Positions 53,579 to 61,966 of a stretch of DNA of 64,000 nucleotides are shown piece after piece. Location: positions 1 to 64,000 of the forward strand of contig CAYOQR010000020.1 in the NCBI GenBank assembly GCA_964406155.1, read 5' to 3'. The notes below the pieces were generated by a model. That model saw nothing but the letters and a program-made list of their open reading frames with translations, did not search any database and was not told the origin of the DNA. The stretch comes from Dongia_B sp964406155 (GTDB taxonomy: Bacteria; Pseudomonadota; Alphaproteobacteria; Dongiales; Dongiaceae). Each line of letters starts with the position of its first letter. Positions within the stretch are counted from its first letter, which is position 1. The translations under genes and the position numbers were made by a program.

Positions 53579-54177
53579 CAGAGATATTTCCGCACTTCCG
53601 CGACCATATCGTCCGGGGTTGCCTGCGGTCCGAAATGGGCCAGATACTTGCCGTCGCGATCCATGAGATAGATCAGCGTGCTGTGATCGACCAGGTAATG
53701 CTGCGGATCGCCGCCTTCGGCCTTGGTGAAATAGATCTTGAAGGCATTGGCCGCAGCAGTGGTTTCCGCCAGCGTGCCGGTCAAGGCGCGCAGCCGGGGA
53801 TCGAAGTTGCTGGCATAGTCCTTCATCACCTGCTGGGTATCGCGCTCGGGATCGACGGTGATGAAGATCGGCACCACCTTGTCCGCATCGGCGCCCAGTT
53901 TACCCATCGCCGCCGTGATCGTGCCGAGCGCGGTCGGGCAGGCATCGGGGCAGAAGGTGTAGCCGAAATAGATGAGCTCCAGCTTGCCCTTGAAATCGGC
54001 CTCGGTCACCCGTTTGCCGTCCTGGTCGACCAGCGAGAAGGGTCCGCCGATGGCGACGCTGGCGGTCTCCACGCCGATGCTGCGCTGATAGAGCTTCCAG
54101 GCGATCAGGCCGCACAGGCCGAGAATCGCCACCAGACAGGCGATCACCAGGCCGCGCGCCAAACCGGATTTCGGCAT
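53578..54177 (-). CDS. SCO1/SenC family copper-chaperone-like protein
   Basis: A 199-residue protein from the ATG at 54177 (MPKSGLARGLVIACLVAILGLCGL), with one N-terminal membrane helix and a thioredoxin fold facing the periplasm. The metal-binding CxxxC is in YFGYTFCPDACPTALGT and the distal His in YLVDHSTLIYLMD. SCO proteins deliver copper to cytochrome c oxidase CuA. No oxidase operon of that type is in the window. The MAPEG gene follows by overlap. Confidence 0.93.
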   Translation of the reverse strand: MPKSGLARGLVIACLVAILGLCGLIAWKLYQRSIGVETASVAIGGPFSLVDQDGKRVTEADFKGKLELIYFGYTFCPDACPTALGTITAAMGKLGADADKVVPIFITVDPERDTQQVMKDYASNFDPRLRALTGTLAETTAAANAFKIYFTKAEGGDPQHYLVDHSTLIYLMDRDGKYLAHFGPQATPDDMVAEVRKYL

Positions 54178-54390
54178 CTCCACGATCCTTATGCTATTCC
54201 GCATCAATCAGGGCGCCACCATAGCCCCAGGCACCGGCGGCTGGCCAGAGCGGTTGCCACCGGTGGGAAATATGTCGCAGGCGCCACAAGACAAAACCGC
54301 CCGCCCCGGAAGGGACAGGCGGCGGGAACAGGCGCCAAGCCGCGAGGGAAGCCGAGGCGCCCGATATCGGCAGGCGCCCCCTCCGTCGAA

Positions 54391-55077
54391 TCAATAAGCC
54401 GAGACTGCCGCCATCAACCCCTGGGTATTGGGATTCTGGAACTTGCGCTGGATGACGATGGCATAGGGGGTTGCCCCCTGGCCGTAATAGGCCCGGTTCC
54501 AATCGTCCTTCTTAACGATCCCCGAACCTTCGAAGCTGATGCCGCCATAGAGGCCCGAGGTCTTGGCGAAGCTATAGACATCGGAGCCGAAATTGGTGGT
54601 GGTATCCGCCCCCATGCCCTGGCCGACCGGACCGGCCGCCGCCGAGACATTGCCGCCCAGCTTCATTTGATTGTCGAGCACCGCATTGAGCGCCTTGTCG
54701 CTCATGATGGTGAAGACGGCTTCGCTGGTCTGGCCGCCGATCTGCAGCCCGATGCTGCCGGAGGCCAAGGAATAGAAGGCCGGCTGGCTCCAGCCACGCT
54801 GTGCGTCGCGCACCATCAACACGCCCGACCCGCCTTCGCCGCCGATCACCACGCCGGCGCGGAACAGATTGGGGAAAATCATCATGGCCTTAGCCCGCCT
54901 CACATAACCGGCAAGCTGCGAAAAATCGGGCGAAGTGATCAGCTTTTCAAACGTGATGCGCACCTTCTCGATCATTTCCTGCTGATCGGAGAGCGCCAGC
55001 GCCTGCGGCACGAAGCTGCAAGTGCCCAGGGCCGCCGCTGTCAGCAGAAAGGCGCGTCTGTCGAGTGTCATCTCCAT
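54391..55077 (-). CDS. Exported SYLF-domain (YSC84-like) lipid-binding protein
   Basis: A 228-residue protein with an N-terminal signal containing twin arginines (LDRRAFLLTAAALGTCSFVPQALA). The SYLF domain follows: RRAKAMMIFPNLFRAGVVIGGEGGSGVLMVRD, AFYSLASGSIGLQIGGQTSEAVFTIMSDKALNAVLD, GADTTTNFGSDVYSFAKTSGLYGGISFEGS, ending YGQGATPYAIVI. The family binds phosphoinositides in eukaryotes; in bacteria the role is unknown. Monocistronic. Confidence 0.9.
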   Translation of the reverse strand: MEMTLDRRAFLLTAAALGTCSFVPQALALSDQQEMIEKVRITFEKLITSPDFSQLAGYVRRAKAMMIFPNLFRAGVVIGGEGGSGVLMVRDAQRGWSQPAFYSLASGSIGLQIGGQTSEAVFTIMSDKALNAVLDNQMKLGGNVSAAAGPVGQGMGADTTTNFGSDVYSFAKTSGLYGGISFEGSGIVKKDDWNRAYYGQGATPYAIVIQRKFQNPNTQGLMAAVSAY

Positions 55078-55257
55078 CCTCCGGCGACTCGGTTGCGGTG
55101 TTGCGAGTGAGTCGAATCAGAGATACCCCCCGACTCGGCGATGCGCAACGGCTTCACGCAGAGTTGCGAAATAGGTGAAGATTGTGGCGCGGCTGTGGCA
55201 ATCGCTTCACGCAATCGCGAGGCGACTCGATTCCTGTCGCTGCGCCGGGATAGCGAT

Positions 55258-55905
55258 TCAGCTCGCCGAGTGGCGCGGTGGACGGTTGACCGTCACGATA
55301 CGCCACGAGCCCCCGTCCCCCGGTCTGACCGCCGGCCCATCGATGCGGTCCAGGTGGGTGATCGAACAGGGATCGATGGCGAATCCGAGCGCCCGTTCGG
55401 GCTCGAGATCGAGCGCCACGGCAAGGGTGGCGCGGATCGCCCCGCCATGGATCACGGCGACGATATCCCGGCCATGATGCAGGGCTGTGCGCCGATCGAG
55501 AGCGCGGTCGACCCGGGCAATGACATCCTTGAAGCTTTCGCCCCGGGGCGGCGCCAGATCGGCGGGCGCCTGCCAGAAACGCCGATAAGCCTCATCGCCC
55601 CGGGCCTCCAACTCGGCATAGGTCAAACCCTGCCAGTCGCCGAAATGCTGCTCGGCGAAATCCGGCTCTATCTCATAGACCGGCGTGTCGCCCCGCGCCG
55701 CCTGGATGGCATCGGCGGTGGCGCGGGTACGCCGCAACGGGGTGACGAGCCAGACCGCCTCCTTTGGCAGAAGGGTCGCAAGATCGTTGAACAGGCCCCG
55801 ATCCGAGCAATCGCAATCGAGATCGTCCTGGCCATAGAGGCGGCCCTCAGCTCCGATCACCGGCGCATGACGGATCAGCCACCAGCGGGTAACGACGGAA
55901 GTCAT
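55258..55905 (-). CDS. cobC: Histidine phosphatase family protein, probable alpha-ribazole phosphatase
   Basis: A 215-residue phosphatase from the ATG at 55905 (MTSVVTRWWLIRHAPVIG). The catalytic RHA triplet is near the start, TPLRRTRATADAI is the second block, the acidic EQHFGDWQGLTYAEL is present and the second His is in AVIHGGAIRATL. It follows cobS after a 44-base gap on the same strand, which supports assignment to removal of the phosphate in late cobalamin assembly rather than general phosphoglycerate mutase activity. Confidence 0.85.
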   Translation of the reverse strand: MTSVVTRWWLIRHAPVIGAEGRLYGQDDLDCDCSDRGLFNDLATLLPKEAVWLVTPLRRTRATADAIQAARGDTPVYEIEPDFAEQHFGDWQGLTYAELEARGDEAYRRFWQAPADLAPPRGESFKDVIARVDRALDRRTALHHGRDIVAVIHGGAIRATLAVALDLEPERALGFAIDPCSITHLDRIDGPAVRPGDGGSWRIVTVNRPPRHSAS

Positions 55906-55949
55906 GATCGCCGGCCCGGCCACATGGTCATCTGCTCAACGTCATCGGC

Positions 55950-57059
55950 TCAGCGGAAGGTCGCGAAATTGATCAGGACGGCGACTTCCACGATCTGCTC
56001 GATGGCGCCGAGAACATCGCCCGTATAGCCGCCGATCTGCCGTTCCGCCAGTTTGGCGATAAGGAAGGCGGTGACCAGCGCCGACACCGTGGCAACGATG
56101 GCAGCCCCCGGCCCACCCACGAGGCCAACGATCAGGATGGCGAGACCCAGCGACCAATACATGCTCTCCGCCGCCGGCTTGCCGGCATGCACAGCAATGC
56201 CGTCGGGCCGCGCCAGGGGAAGCGAGCGCATCACCACCGGCAGGACCGCGCGTCCCAGCACATGGGCCGAGATCAGGGCGCTGGCCACTTCGCCGGGCAG
56301 CGAGAGCTGCGCCAGGGCGCCCAGTTTCAGCAAAGAAGCGAAGACCAGCGCGAGCACACCGTAACTGCCGATCGTGCTGTCGCGCATCACCGTGAGCTTG
56401 CGTTCGCGCCCGCCCCGGACCCCGAGCATATCGGCAAGATCCGCCAGGCCATCCTCATGCAAAGCTCCGGTCAGCAGGGCCGTTGCCACCAGCGCGAAGA
56501 CAGCCGCCAGCAGGTCCGAGAGGCCGAGCCGTTCGCCCAGCATATAAGCCAGAAACCCGACAAAGCCGATTAAGGCGCCGGCCAGGGGGAAAGCCCGGGC
56601 GGCTTCGGCCAGCGGCACCGCCGGCGCCTTGACCGGCAGGCGGGTAAAGAAGCCGAGGACCGCCAGCACGTCGCGCCCCCAGCCAAGGCCGAGGCGCCTG
56701 GACAGGCGGGGCGCGGACTGTGCACCGGCTGCATCGGATTCCGCCCCATCGCCCGCAGGTGTGCGCCCTGTATCAGACGCATTCTCTGCATCAGGCGCGC
56801 GCTCCGCATCGGCCGCCACCTCAGAACCGGCTGTGCCTTCCGCACCGGCTGCGACATTGCCGCCAGCCGCCTCGATAGACGCGCTCGGGCTGGGATTCAG
56901 GTTGGGATTATGGTCAGCGGTCCGATCCGGCAGCCCGCGATCGGCCATTGGTTGATCTGCAGCCGACCGGTCCCGATGCGGCCCCGCGGGCATCGCTGGA
57001 CCAAGGGAGGTTTCACCGGCCGAGGGTTGGCCCGGTGACGTTTCAGGTTCCTGCATCAT
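55950..57059 (-). CDS. cobS: Adenosylcobinamide-GDP ribazoletransferase with long N-terminal extension
   Basis: Joins adenosylcobinamide-GDP to alpha-ribazole in the last step of cobalamin synthesis. Residues about 125-369 form the usual integral-membrane CobS: FFTRLPVKAP, FPLAGALIGFVGF, TGALHEDGLADLADMLGVRGGRERKLTVMRDSTIGSYG (the acidic metal motif) and GDVLGAIEQIVEVAVLI. The first 120 residues are a low-complexity Ala/Gly/Asp/Pro-rich extension not usual in CobS, with no ATG near residue 120 to restart. cobC follows; cobT is divergent. Confidence 0.93.
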   Translation of the reverse strand: MMQEPETSPGQPSAGETSLGPAMPAGPHRDRSAADQPMADRGLPDRTADHNPNLNPSPSASIEAAGGNVAAGAEGTAGSEVAADAERAPDAENASDTGRTPAGDGAESDAAGAQSAPRLSRRLGLGWGRDVLAVLGFFTRLPVKAPAVPLAEAARAFPLAGALIGFVGFLAYMLGERLGLSDLLAAVFALVATALLTGALHEDGLADLADMLGVRGGRERKLTVMRDSTIGSYGVLALVFASLLKLGALAQLSLPGEVASALISAHVLGRAVLPVVMRSLPLARPDGIAVHAGKPAAESMYWSLGLAILIVGLVGGPGAAIVATVSALVTAFLIAKLAERQIGGYTGDVLGAIEQIVEVAVLINFATFR

Positions 57060-57432
57060 CGCGGCCTATCGGTCGCTGACATGTCGCGGCTGGGCGAGTG
57101 TCTGTCCCACCGGACGGCACAATCCCCCTCTCCCGTTCCGGGATGCAAGATAGCGGACAAGCTTATCTGATGATCTTTGAAGAAGGATACCGCGGTCATT
57201 CCATCTGCCTGGTTGCGGAGCCGGCTTGCCAGTCGACGCCATTGAGTACCGACGATATTGCCTGCCGCGACGGCCGGGTCTATCACAGCCCGGCCGCTGA
57301 TGGCAGCAGCGTGCTGGCGACCCGCCCGTATCGGCAATCCCCGTACTGGAACCTCGTCAGGATCGGCCCGAGTTTAGTTCCCCAAGTTTAGTCCATCGAG
57401 TTTAGTCCCTAAGTCTTACCCTCTTCTAGCCC
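57060..57432. other. Divergent cobS/cobT promoter region
   Basis: About 370 bases with no gene. It holds the promoters of cobS (leftward) and cobT (rightward) and a 3 x 14-bp tandem repeat just before cobT. I looked for a cobalamin riboswitch B12 box and did not find a convincing one. Confidence 0.5.
57369..57410. repeat. Three tandem 14-bp repeats before cobT
   Basis: CGAGTTTAGTTCCC, CAAGTTTAGTCCAT and CGAGTTTAGTCCCT, followed by a partial fourth (AAGTCTTACC). They lie 22 bases before the cobT start, in the leader, and replace any clear SD there. Confidence 0.7.
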
Positions 57433-58467
57433 ATGGAGCCAATGTTGGATCGCCAAGCCGTCGCCAGTTTCGCTGAAATCCGCCAGATCCTGCGGGAATT
57501 CCCGGGACCGGACCTGGAAGCCGCCACCCAGGCCGCCGCCCGCGAGGCGGTGCTCACCAAGCCGGCCGGCGCGCTTGCCCGCCTGGAAGAGGTGACGCAA
57601 TGGCTGGCCACCTGGCAGGCCAAGCATCCACCGGCCGTCAACCATCCCCGGGTCGCGGTCTTCGCCGGCAATCACGGTGTCGCCGATCTCGGCGTCTCCG
57701 CCTATCCCAAGGAAGTCACCGCCCAGATGGTGATGAACTTCCAGGCCGGCGGCGCCGCGGTCAATCAGCTCTGCAAGAACGCCGACGCCGATCTCCGGGT
57801 CTATGAAATGTGCCTGGACCAGCCGACCGCCGATTTCACCCAGGGCCCGGCGCTGAGCGAGGAGGAAGCCGCCCGCGCCATGGCCTATGGCATGATGGCG
57901 GTCGAGCCCGGCATCGATCTCCTCTGCCTCGGCGAAATGGGCATCGCCAACACCACCAGCGCCTCCGCCATGGCGGCTGCCCTGTTCGGCGGCACCGGCA
58001 CCGACTGGGCCGGACCCGGGACCGGTGTCCAAGGTTCCGCCCTCAACCGCAAGATCGAGGTGATCGACCAGGGTCTCGCCCGCCACCGCGACCGTTTCGA
58101 CGACGGCCTTGCCATCATGCAATGCCTGGGCGGCCATGAACTGGCGGCGATCACCGGCGCCGTCATCGCCGCTCGTATAGCGCGCGTGCCGGTGCTGCTC
58201 GACGGCTTCGCCTGCACGGTGGCGGCGGCCGTCCTCCTCAAGCATGACAGCCACGCCATCGATCATTGCCTGGTGGCGCATTGCTCGGCCGAGCCCGGCC
58301 ATCGCAAGCTGCTCCAGAAGATCGGCAAGCAGCCGCTGCTTGATCTCGGCATGCGACTCGGCGAAGGTTCCGGGGCGGCACTGGCGATCCCGCTGATTCG
58401 CGCCGCTGCGATGTGCCATAGCGGCATGGCGAGCTTCAGCGAAGCCGGCGTCAGCAACAAGGAATAA
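57433..58467 (+). CDS. cobT: Nicotinate-nucleotide-dimethylbenzimidazole phosphoribosyltransferase
   Basis: Makes alpha-ribazole phosphate from dimethylbenzimidazole and nicotinate mononucleotide. It has 344 residues; an ATG three codons in (57442) is an alternative start. Family blocks seen: FAGNHGVADLGVSAYPKEVTAQMVMNFQAGGAAVNQL, CLGEMGIANTTSASAMAAALFGGTGTDWAGPGTG and the C-terminal LDLGMRLGEGSGAALAIPLIRAA with the catalytic Glu. It is divergent from cobS-cobC, so the window encodes the lower-ligand branch of cobalamin synthesis. Confidence 0.95.
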   Translation: MEPMLDRQAVASFAEIRQILREFPGPDLEAATQAAAREAVLTKPAGALARLEEVTQWLATWQAKHPPAVNHPRVAVFAGNHGVADLGVSAYPKEVTAQMVMNFQAGGAAVNQLCKNADADLRVYEMCLDQPTADFTQGPALSEEEAARAMAYGMMAVEPGIDLLCLGEMGIANTTSASAMAAALFGGTGTDWAGPGTGVQGSALNRKIEVIDQGLARHRDRFDDGLAIMQCLGGHELAAITGAVIAARIARVPVLLDGFACTVAAAVLLKHDSHAIDHCLVAHCSAEPGHRKLLQKIGKQPLLDLGMRLGEGSGAALAIPLIRAAAMCHSGMASFSEAGVSNKE

Positions 58468-58518
58468 TCCCAGGGTCTGACACGCATAAGCGTGGTCGCT
58501 CTGGATCGGAGAGGATCG

Positions 58519-59703
58519 ATGAGCGACCCGCAATTGCGTGCCTTCCTGCTGGATCGCCTGGGCCTGCGCGGACCGCTCTGGTCCGCCGCCGAGGCCGCCA
58601 ATGCCGCCCAGGCCCTCGGCATGATCCAGATCGATTCCATCCGCGTCACCGGCCTGCGCAATCATGAGATCGCCTGGGCCGCCCGCACGGATGCGCCGGT
58701 CGCCGATTTCTACCATCTGCTCTATGGCGCCCGGGGCATGCTGGAAACCCATTACCCCGTCTTCGCCACGCGCCGCGACTGGCTGCCCTGGTTCCTCAAG
58801 GATTTCGGCAAGGCGATCCGGCCCGAGCGGCTGCAGGAGATGAAGCCGCTGATGCGGCGCGTCACCCGCCATATCGCCGAGCATGGACCGGTCTCCCCGG
58901 CCGATTTCGATTCCGAGCGCGTGATCGGCGGCTTCAACACCATCAAGGCCACCACCAAGGCGCTGGAATATCTCTTCTATACCGGCAAGGTGCAGATCGC
59001 CGGCCGGACCCCGCATTTCCACCGTCTGTTCGATCTCACCGAAAAAGTCGCGCCGGATCTGCTGCATCCTGTCGCCGACTGGCGGCGGATGAACGGCCTG
59101 TTCTTCGTGCAATCGGCGCTCGGCGTGCTGAAGGTCGCCACGCCGCAGCAACTGGCGGAGCGCACCGCCCATCACATCGGCTCCTGGCGCGGCGGCGGTT
59201 TGCCGCTCGCCCGCAAGCTGGTGGCGAAGGCGCAGGAACGCGGCCTCGTCGACGCCGTCCCCGAAGCCGGCAAGACGGTGCATCTGGCGCTCAAAAGCGA
59301 TCTCGATGCCTTCCGGCCGCGCGCCGGCCTGACGGACGAGACGGCGCGCCTCATCCCGCCGCTCGATAATCTGCTGTTCAGCCGGCGGCGCCTCACCGAG
59401 CTTTTCGGCTTCACCTACAAGTTCGAAGCCTATACGCCGCAGCATCAGCGCCGCTTCTATTTCGCGCTGCCGATCCTCTATCGCGACGCCGTGGTGGGCC
59501 AGATCGACGTGAAGAAAGATGAAGCCATCTGGCAGGTGCTGGATCTCGACATCCATGCGCCGCTGCCGGTCGAGGCCCTGCGCATGGCCGTCCACCGCCT
59601 GGCGGCCATCGCCGGCGCAGAACAGGTGAAGGTCGCGTCGAAAGTCACTGCCCCCTGGCGCCGTGGCCTCGCCGGCAAGGTCGCTTCAGGTTCTCCTCGA
59701 TAA
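58519..59703 (+). CDS. YcaQ/AlkX-like winged-helix DNA glycosylase
   Basis: A 394-residue protein from the ATG at 58519 (GGAGAGG upstream). It belongs to the winged-helix group that includes AlkZ and YcaQ (AlkX), which unhook DNA interstrand cross-links. The catalytic QxD-type motif is visible in LGMIQIDSIRVTGLRNHEIAWAAR. It continues with YHLLYGARGMLETHYPVFATRRDWLPWF and ends with PLDNLLFSRRRLTELFGFTYKFEAYTPQHQRRFYFALPILYRDAVVGQIDVK, typical of the family. It could protect against cross-linking agents. Confidence 0.9.
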   Translation: MSDPQLRAFLLDRLGLRGPLWSAAEAANAAQALGMIQIDSIRVTGLRNHEIAWAARTDAPVADFYHLLYGARGMLETHYPVFATRRDWLPWFLKDFGKAIRPERLQEMKPLMRRVTRHIAEHGPVSPADFDSERVIGGFNTIKATTKALEYLFYTGKVQIAGRTPHFHRLFDLTEKVAPDLLHPVADWRRMNGLFFVQSALGVLKVATPQQLAERTAHHIGSWRGGGLPLARKLVAKAQERGLVDAVPEAGKTVHLALKSDLDAFRPRAGLTDETARLIPPLDNLLFSRRRLTELFGFTYKFEAYTPQHQRRFYFALPILYRDAVVGQIDVKKDEAIWQVLDLDIHAPLPVEALRMAVHRLAAIAGAEQVKVASKVTAPWRRGLAGKVASGSPR

Positions 59704-59949
59704 ATCAGGGGGCGATAAATACGCGAACAGGCAACGTCATCTGTCACGCCTTCGTGAGCGGCGTCGGCGGTGAAATCCGCCGGCGAAACCCTTATATTCA
59801 TTGCTGCGTTCAACCGGCGCGGCTCTACTTTTTAATAAATTAGAATCTGGCCACAGCCGGCACCGGGCGGGGAACCCGGCCCGATCTTCCCGTTCAGGAC
59901 CATTCCATTATCGCCACCATTTTATGTTGCATATGTTGCAGGAGGTGTC

Positions 59950-60273
59950 ATGGCACGACGCAACGCCCCGAGCATCGACCATTCCGTCGAGGATATCGTC
60001 AGCGAATTCCGCGAGCTTGCCGCATCGATCGATGAACTGCTCTCGGCGAGCGGCAATGAAGGCAGCGACGCCATGGCGCAATTGAAGAGCAAAACCGCCG
60101 ACCGCCTGAAACAGGCCAAGGCCGCCATCGGCAATGCCGAACGCTCAGCCATTCAGACCGCGAAGACCGTCGCCAGCAAGTCCGACGATTACGTCCACGA
60201 CAATCCCTGGACCTCGATCGCCATCGGTGCCGGTGTCGGCCTGATCCTCGGCCTGCTGATCGGCCGCCGCTGA
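59950..60273 (+). CDS. ElaB/YqjD family tail-anchored protein
   Basis: A 107-residue protein with a helical N-terminal part (DIVSEFRELAASIDELLSASGNEGSDAMAQLKSKTADRLKQAKAAI) and a C-terminal membrane helix with the family end PWTSIAIGAGVGLILGLLIGRR. In E. coli YqjD binds ribosomes at the inner membrane in stationary phase. It leads a three-gene run matching E. coli yqjD-yqjE-yqjK. An AT-rich promoter-like stretch lies at about 59830-59845. Confidence 0.93.
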   Translation: MARRNAPSIDHSVEDIVSEFRELAASIDELLSASGNEGSDAMAQLKSKTADRLKQAKAAIGNAERSAIQTAKTVASKSDDYVHDNPWTSIAIGAGVGLILGLLIGRR

Positions 60274-60293
60274 TCGGTCGCCACGGATCGACC

Positions 60294-60782
60294 ATGCCGG
60301 AAACCGAAGGCCAATCTTCGTCGGCAGGTCCGCGGCGCGGGCCTGCCGAACATCTGCTGACGATCGGCGGGCGCATGCTGGCGGCAGTCATCGCCGCCTT
60401 GCAGACGCGTATCGATCTGCTGGCAGCCGAGATCACCGTCGAGCGAGCCCGGGTCGTCCGGCTGCTGCTCGCCGCCCTGGCCCTTGCCGTCGCCGGCCTG
60501 CTCGGCCTGGCCTTCACCTCGTTCCTCGTCATCGCTTACTTCTGGGACGATCACCGCCTGGCCGCGATTGCCGCCGTGGCGATCTTCTACTGGCTGGCCG
60601 CCCTCGTCCTCGCGATCCTGTTGCGGCGTTGGATCAGCCGCCGGCAGCGGCCCTTCAACGCCAGCCTCGAAACGTTGCGGCGCGATTACGCCGCCATCCT
60701 CGGTGCGATCGGCGCCACATCGTCCCGATCGACACTTGACCAAACGCAGGACCAGCTCCCGCCTGAGCGGGGACGCGAATGA
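60294..60782 (+). CDS. YqjE-like phage-holin-family membrane protein
   Basis: A 162-residue membrane protein with two helices (LLLAALALAVAGLLGLAFTSFLVIAYFW and LAAIAAVAIFYWLAALVLAILLRRW) after an amphipathic helix (AVIAALQTRIDLLAAEITVERARVVRLLL). It matches the YqjE/holin-superfamily pattern. It lies 20 bases after the yqjD-like gene and overlaps the yqjK-like gene by four bases. Function of the set is linked to envelope stress or stationary phase in enterics. Confidence 0.88.
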   Translation: MPETEGQSSSAGPRRGPAEHLLTIGGRMLAAVIAALQTRIDLLAAEITVERARVVRLLLAALALAVAGLLGLAFTSFLVIAYFWDDHRLAAIAAVAIFYWLAALVLAILLRRWISRRQRPFNASLETLRRDYAAILGAIGATSSRSTLDQTQDQLPPERGRE

Positions 60783-61105
60783 GTGACCATCATCGGGAGG
60801 ACAGCCATCGGGAGGACAGCCGTCGGGAAGACACCCGTGCCAGGATCCGCCGCCTGATGCTGCGGGCCGAGTTGCAGCGGCAGGCGATCGGCGCGGTTAC
60901 CGATGACTACCGCCGGCTCACCGCGCCGTTCGATAACAACGCCGTGCGCCTCGGAAAACTGGTGACTCGCCATCCGCTCCTGACCGGCGCCGGCTTCGCC
61001 CTCGGCGGTGTCCTGTTGTGGCGCCGGCGCGGCAAGCTTTCCGGCCTGATCCGCGGCGCCCTCACCGGCATCAGCCTGGTAAAGGCCTTGCGCGGACGGC
61101 GATGA
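60779..61105 (+). CDS. YqjK-like small protein
   Basis: A 108-residue protein with a charged repetitive start (HRED/RRED repeats, residues 4-19), a basic middle (RIRRLMLRAELQRQAIGAV) and a hydrophobic hairpin near the C-terminus (HPLLTGAGFALGGVLLWRRRGK). It overlaps the YqjE-like gene by ATGA and completes the yqjDEK-like operon. The family assignment is by context and general layout; similarity to E. coli YqjK is weak to the eye. Confidence 0.7.
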   Translation: MSDHHREDSHREDSRREDTRARIRRLMLRAELQRQAIGAVTDDYRRLTAPFDNNAVRLGKLVTRHPLLTGAGFALGGVLLWRRRGKLSGLIRGALTGISLVKALRGRR

Positions 61106-61112
61106 GACCGCC

Positions 61113-61940
61113 TTATTCGCCGACCTGCAGCAGCAATCCCTTGCGCCGCGCCAGGGCGAAGGCGAAGAGATAGATGCCAAGGCCGAGCCCCATCAGCACG
61201 CCGTTCAGGCCGAGCGAGGCCAGGAAATAGTCCCAGCGGAAAACGTGATTGAAGAGGATGTTCCGCATGCCCTCGAAGACATAAGTCGAAGGCAGCGACC
61301 AGGAGACCATCTGCAGCCAGCCGGGCAAGGCCGTCACCGGATAATAGACGCAGGAGATCGGCGCCAGCAGGAAGACCAGGAACCAGGCGAGATTCTCCGC
61401 CGCGAGGCCGAAGCGCAGGATCATGGCCGCGACGATCAAACCGAGTCCGCACCCCATGATCAGCAGATTGAAGAAGAAGGCAGCCAGCGGCAGGCCGAGC
61501 GAGAAGATCGAGAAGCCGTAAAAAGGAATCGCCAGCAGCATGGCCGGCAGGACGCCGATCACCGCGCGCACGAAGGCCATGACGATGAGCGCCGCCACAT
61601 GCTCGATCGGCCGCAGCGGACTGCAGAAGAGATTGGCGAGGTTGCGCGACCACAGCTCTTCCAGGAAGGAGAGCGAGAAACCGAGCTGTCCACGGAACAG
61701 CACATCCCACAGCATCACCGCCGAGAGCAGGACCCCGAAGGCATTGCTCAGCCACGAACTATGGGCATAGAGGAAGGTGCTGAAAAAACCCCAGATGACC
61801 ATCTGCATGGTTGGCCAATAAGCCATTTCGATGAGCCGCGGCCAGGAGGTCCGCAGGACATAGAAATGGCGCAGGATCATCGCATTGATGCGGCCCAGGG
61901 CGGAATCGCGGAAGCGCAAGGCGGTGGGCTGCGTGGTCAT
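61113..61940 (-). CDS. ABC-2 type transporter permease
   Basis: A 275-residue inner-membrane protein with six helices, starting LGRINAMILRHFYVLRTSWPRLIEMAYWPTMQMVIWGFFSTFLY. The ABC-2 signature stretch is FLVFLLAPISCVYYPVTALPGWLQMVSWSLPSTYVFEGMRNILF. It is an exporter permease, probably for a hydrophobic compound or polymer; substrate unknown. It follows its ATPase gene by 26 bases. Confidence 0.9.
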   Translation of the reverse strand: MTTQPTALRFRDSALGRINAMILRHFYVLRTSWPRLIEMAYWPTMQMVIWGFFSTFLYAHSSWLSNAFGVLLSAVMLWDVLFRGQLGFSLSFLEELWSRNLANLFCSPLRPIEHVAALIVMAFVRAVIGVLPAMLLAIPFYGFSIFSLGLPLAAFFFNLLIMGCGLGLIVAAMILRFGLAAENLAWFLVFLLAPISCVYYPVTALPGWLQMVSWSLPSTYVFEGMRNILFNHVFRWDYFLASLGLNGVLMGLGLGIYLFAFALARRKGLLLQVGE

Positions 61941-61966
61941 CGTCTGCCAATCCTCATCTCATCGCC

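Noticed and set aside
57060..57432. Cobalamin riboswitch in the cobS/cobT region
   Set aside because: I looked on both strands for a B12 box and flanking helices and found no convincing match.
57409..59595. 730-codon minus-strand open frame opposite cobT and the YcaQ-like gene
   Set aside because: Shadow of two conserved genes on the plus strand; no recognisable fold.
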